Origin: Desulfobacteraceae bacterium
GTDB lineage: Bacteria > Desulfobacterota > Desulfobacteria > Desulfobacterales > Desulfobacteraceae
Assembly: GCA_011390435.1 (NCBI GenBank)
Contig: JAABSK010000009.1
Location: 1-28,783 of the forward strand
Direction of reading: 5' to 3'
Length of the DNA: 28,783 bases
Shown here: positions 25,346-28,783 of the stretch, piece by piece
How positions within the stretch are numbered: position 1 is the stretch's first letter
Layout: the number at the start of each line of letters is the position of its first letter
Translations under genes and position numbers: made by a program
Notes under the pieces: generated by a model
What the model was told of the DNA's origin: nothing
Databases searched by the model: none
Seen by the model: only the letters and a program-made list of their open reading frames with translations

Positions 25346-28300
25346 ATGACTGATCCGAATATCCCATTGCCCCAGGTGTTTCAGCAACCGCCTCCGGGAG
25401 AGGCAAAGGTTCTGTACTGCGGGGACTGTATCTGCTTTACCCTTGACGTGTCTGCCCCCCTGCCCGGACGGGCCTGGGTGCGCACCAACCTGGGTGCGGC
25501 AGACATTACCCGCCGGGAAATCATTCTGCGGGTGGAAAAAAACGAGATCAAACTGGGGGCTGCCTGGTATGACATTGAGATGATCCGGCAAAGCAACGGC
25601 CAGTTTAAAAGCGTTCTTCCGCTGCACCAGACCGGTTTTTTCCAGGCCAAATGTTTTTTCATCCCCGACGGCACCACCACTCCGGTCTGGCAGCCGGGCA
25701 CCAACACCCTTTTGAATGTGGAACCGGCTGGAACCTGCTGTGCCAATATTATCTACAATGCCTTTGTCCGCCAGTTCGGCCCATCCAGAATGGCCCGGTC
25801 CCATACAGTGCCGGCAGAAGAGGATTCCACCTCCGCCATGATCGAAACACTGGACAAAAAAGGCTATACTGTGATCCCTGAATCAGGAAAATTCAGGGAT
25901 CTGAAGCAGGAAATCCCGTTTATCTTTTCGCAGCTTGGCTGCCGCGCCCTGCACCTTCTGCCCATCCATCCGACCCCCACCACCTATGCCCGGATGGGAC
26001 GGTTCGGAAGCCCGTATGCTGCCCTGGATTTCACGGATGTAGACCCTGCCCTGGCGGAATTTGACCCGGCTGCCACGCCGCTGGAGCAGTTCATGGAGCT
26101 GGTGGATACCGTTCATCAGCACAATGGATACCTGCTTCTGGATATCGCCATCAACCATACCGGATGGGCAGCTGCCATCCACGAAAGCCACCCCGAGTGG
26201 CTGGTAAGGGGTGACGACGGAAAAATCACCGCCCCGGGCGCCTGGGGGGTTGTGTGGGCCGACCTGACAAAACTGGATTACACCCATACAGACCTGTGGC
26301 AGTACATGGCAGATGTTTTTCTGCTGTGGTGCCACCGCGGAGTAGACGGCTTCCGTTGCGATGCCGGATACATGATTCCGGTGGATGCATGGGAATATAT
26401 GGTGGCCAAAGTGCGGGAACGCTATCCTGACACCCTGTTTTTTCTTGAAGGCCTTGGCGGCCCCATGGCAACCACCCGGGATATCCTGACCCGGGCCAAT
26501 TTCAACTGGGCGTATTCAGAACTGTTCCAGAACTATACCCGGGAACAGATCAGCGACTATCTGCCGTCTGCGGTTGATATTTCAGAAACCTGCGGCCATA
26601 TGATTCACTTTGCCGAAACCCATGACAACAACCGGCTGGCAGCTGTTTCACCGGTTTATGCCAGAATGCGGACAGGGCTTTGTGCACTTTTCAGCGTGTG
26701 CGGCGGATTTGGGTTTGCCAATGGTGTGGAGTGGTTTGCCACCCAGAAAATCAATGTTCATGAGTCCTTCAGCCTGAACTGGAAAAATCCCCATAACCAG
26801 GTGGACCACATTTCCCGGCTGAACCTGATTTTAAAAATCCATCCTGCGTTCAGGACCGGAACACAGCTGAAACTGATCCAGCAGAACAGGGACCAGGCCC
26901 TGGTGCTGCTGCGACATCATCCTGTGTATGAAAAACAGCTCTTAATCCTGGTCAATCTGGATTGTGACCAGCCGGGCACCGCATCCTGGTCAATGGAAAC
27001 AGCCGGGAGCACCCCTTCTGTTTTTTACGACCTGATCACAGGAGACACGATTCACGTCGGCCAGGAAGGGCAGGTGCAGACCTTCATGCTTGCTCCGGGA
27101 CAGGTGCTGGCGCTGAGCCCTGATAAGCCGGATCTCAAGGCGCTGGAACAGAACCGCACATCAGAATCCATCCATCCTGAAGCTGTCCTGATGCAGAAAT
27201 GGAAAGCGGCAATGCTGTTGGTTTACACTGCTGTCAAAGGCTTCGGCGATATGGGCCAGACAGATGTCCTGCAGCAGGCACAGCAGTTTGCCAGGGATCC
27301 TGTGGCCTATATCCGGTCGCTGAATCCCTGTTCCAATGAAAGCCGCGTCATCGTGTTTGATGTGGATAAAGACCTGACGCGCCAGGTGATGATCCCACCG
27401 GAGTTCTGCCTCATGATCCGCAGCAAACACGGTTTCAGGGCAGAATTAATGGATGAATCCGGCAACGAAAAGATCTCTGCCGGATATGGTGAGGGCCTGC
27501 CTGCCGCAGACCAGGCTTCATATTTTGCCATCTTTCTTCCCAAAAAACTCAAAAAAGCCCATCAGGAGTTTCGTCTGTATCTTCGGATGTTTGAACCTTT
27601 GAAGATCCGTATTGAAAAAGCATCTGTACTGTATCTGGCGCCCTTTGAAACCCTTGCCATGCGATCGGCCTTCACCCGGAAGGAGATCGCGGACAATCCG
27701 CATTTAAAACTGCTGGCCACCACCAAAAAAGGGGGGATGCTCCGAGCGGCTGCTGACTGGGGAACCCTTGGCAGTCGCTATGATGTTCTGCTGGGTGCCA
27801 ACCTTGACCCCCTGGTTCCGGAAAACCGCTGGATGGTCCTGTCCCGCTACCGGATCTGGGCCATTTTCCAGGGTTATTCCAGGGAATTGTCACTGGACTG
27901 CCTGGAAGCTTTCTGGTTTTCCTATCACCATGGTGGAAAATGGCGGTTTCATGTGCCCACGTCGGAAGGCAATTATTATGCACTGGAGCTGTTTCTCTGT
28001 CTGGACCCGGACAGCAATCATGTGCATCTGTCCATCCACCGGATGAAGGCCAGACCTGGAATGGATCATCTTTTAAACAATGAAACCCCTGTCACACTGA
28101 TCATTCGACCGGATATCGAAGACCGGAGCTTTCACGAGACCGTAAAAGCATATCTGGGACCTGAAACCCACTGGCCAAACGCAATCACCCCATTTGATAC
28201 CGGATTTTATTTTTCGCTGTCCAGAGGGAAAACACTGGTTTTAAATCTGCCCAACGGACAGTTCATCCATGAGCCGGAATGGCAGTATATGGTCCACCGG

Positions 28301-28783
28301 CCTCTGGAATCCCTTCGGGGACTGGACGATTATTCCGATCTTTTCAGTCCGGGGTACTTCAGTGTTTCATGCACCGGCGGCCAGACCGCTGTGCTGGATG
28401 CAGCTGTCATCGAAAAGAGCCGGCAGCCTTCCATCCCTGCTTTCAAACGTCCGTCCCTGCGGACCAATACCGGTGTGCTGTTGTCCGACGCTGTTTATAA
28501 AGGCTTGGATGCGTTTATTGTTGAACGTGACACATTCAAAAGTGTGATTGCCGGCTACCCATGGTTTCTGGACTGGGGCCGTGACAGCCTGATTTTCTGC
28601 CGGAGCCTGATCCAGACCGGCCGGTTTTCAGATGCCCGGAATATTTTAAGGCTGTTTGGCCGGTTTGAAAACAACGGCACCCTTCCCAACATGATCTGCG
28701 GCAAAGATGCAGGGAACATTGAAACATCGGACGCGCCGCTCTGGTTTTTTACCTGCTGCAAAGATCTGATAAAAGCCGAAGGC
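25346..28783 (+). CDS. bifunctional glycogen-debranching-type enzyme (GH13 alpha-amylase domain plus amylo-1,6-glucosidase), 3'-truncated by window edge
   Basis: The frame from ATG 25346 is open to the last base: 1146 codons with no stop. Residues 1-160 look like a beta-rich N-terminal domain. Residues 160-590 are a GH13 barrel with the four conserved regions: DIAINHTG (Asp266, His271), GVDGFRCDAG with nucleophile Asp339, FLEG with acid/base Glu368, and THDNNR with Asp427. A second half follows from about 740. It contains WGTLGSRYDVLLGANL and YSRELSLDCLEAFW and leads to the amylo-1,6-glucosidase signature PWFLDWGRDS (from residue 1071) and the DAPLWFF segment near the edge. This is the order of eukaryotic debranching enzyme (glucanotransferase then glucosidase), so removal of glycogen branches by one chain is the likely role. 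The ribosome site (AAAGGG) is about 14 nt away, rather far. No other glycogen gene is in view; it is divergent from hisS. Confidence 0.88.
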   Translation, partial: MTDPNIPLPQVFQQPPPGEAKVLYCGDCICFTLDVSAPLPGRAWVRTNLGAADITRREIILRVEKNEIKLGAAWYDIEMIRQSNGQFKSVLPLHQTGFFQAKCFFIPDGTTTPVWQPGTNTLLNVEPAGTCCANIIYNAFVRQFGPSRMARSHTVPAEEDSTSAMIETLDKKGYTVIPESGKFRDLKQEIPFIFSQLGCRALHLLPIHPTPTTYARMGRFGSPYAALDFTDVDPALAEFDPAATPLEQFMELVDTVHQHNGYLLLDIAINHTGWAAAIHESHPEWLVRGDDGKITAPGAWGVVWADLTKLDYTHTDLWQYMADVFLLWCHRGVDGFRCDAGYMIPVDAWEYMVAKVRERYPDTLFFLEGLGGPMATTRDILTRANFNWAYSELFQNYTREQISDYLPSAVDISETCGHMIHFAETHDNNRLAAVSPVYARMRTGLCALFSVCGGFGFANGVEWFATQKINVHESFSLNWKNPHNQVDHISRLNLILKIHPAFRTGTQLKLIQQNRDQALVLLRHHPVYEKQLLILVNLDCDQPGTASWSMETAGSTPSVFYDLITGDTIHVGQEGQVQTFMLAPGQVLALSPDKPDLKALEQNRTSESIHPEAVLMQKWKAAMLLVYTAVKGFGDMGQTDVLQQAQQFARDPVAYIRSLNPCSNESRVIVFDVDKDLTRQVMIPPEFCLMIRSKHGFRAELMDESGNEKISAGYGEGLPAADQASYFAIFLPKKLKKAHQEFRLYLRMFEPLKIRIEKASVLYLAPFETLAMRSAFTRKEIADNPHLKLLATTKKGGMLRAAADWGTLGSRYDVLLGANLDPLVPENRWMVLSRYRIWAIFQGYSRELSLDCLEAFWFSYHHGGKWRFHVPTSEGNYYALELFLCLDPDSNHVHLSIHRMKARPGMDHLLNNETPVTLIIRPDIEDRSFHETVKAYLGPETHWPNAITPFDTGFYFSLSRGKTLVLNLPNGQFIHEPEWQYMVHRPLESLRGLDDYSDLFSPGYFSVSCTGGQTAVLDAAVIEKSRQPSIPAFKRPSLRTNTGVLLSDAVYKGLDAFIVERDTFKSVIAGYPWFLDWGRDSLIFCRSLIQTGRFSDARNILRLFGRFENNGTLPNMICGKDAGNIETSDAPLWFFTCCKDLIKAEG

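Overview
The window (about 28.8 kb, roughly 50% G+C by eye) looks like chromosomal sequence from a Gram-negative anaerobe. The best guess is a sulfate-reducing Desulfobacterota (Desulfobacteraceae-like). The reasons are a beta-oxidation pair with reversed FadN-type domain order, sigma-54-type promoters on signalling genes, a very large kinase/ATPase/GAF/GGDEF signalling protein, and a gene that appears to encode a selenocysteine-containing DsbA/FrnE protein. The taxonomic call is inference. No tRNA, rRNA, CRISPR array, insertion sequence or prophage was seen.

Layout. 1-1197 (+) is the C-terminal part of an RND efflux pump. It converges, across a 12-bp inverted repeat, on an AMP-forming acyl-CoA ligase (1260-2885, -). 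Next is a 1642-residue kinase-like/AAA/helical-repeat/GAF/GGDEF protein (3056-7984, -), whose kinase catalytic loop is degenerate. 8056-11145 (-) is a copA-dsbA operon: a Cu(I) P-type ATPase followed 27 nt later by a DsbA/FrnE-family oxidoreductase. In that gene the first Cys codon of the active-site CPWC motif is an in-frame TGA with a SECIS-like hairpin just downstream. A normal gene caller would start this gene 56 codons too late and lose the active site. 11255-12190 (+) is an AEC-family permease. 12203-13993 (-) is a two-gene unit (alpha-toroid protein and hexapeptide acyltransferase) of unknown pathway.

14292-17894 (+) is a fadN-fadA beta-oxidation operon. Its upstream region carries two dyads resembling TetR-type FadR operators, and it ends in a strong hairpin. 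17938-19362 (-) encodes a soluble MCP-like protein and 19653-20903 (+) an EAL phosphodiesterase. They are divergent, each has its own near-consensus -24/-12 (sigma-54) promoter, and both end in a similar Cache/PDC-like sensor domain. A MsrA-MsrB fusion with two well-placed in-frame starts follows the EAL gene. hisS-aspS (22044-25109, -) is a tRNA-synthetase operon. Divergent from it, 25346 to the window end (+) is a large GH13 plus amylo-1,6-glucosidase debranching-type enzyme that runs off the edge.

How the genes work together. Fatty-acid activation (acyl-CoA ligase) and beta-oxidation (fadN/fadA) are both present but in separate units. The kinase-GGDEF and EAL proteins give c-di-GMP synthesis and breakdown in one neighbourhood. 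CopA with the selenoprotein, and MsrAB, point to metal and thiol/methionine redox stress handling. The two observations most worth following are the unannotatable selenoprotein coupled to copper export and the divergent sigma-54 MCP-like/EAL pair with a shared sensor.
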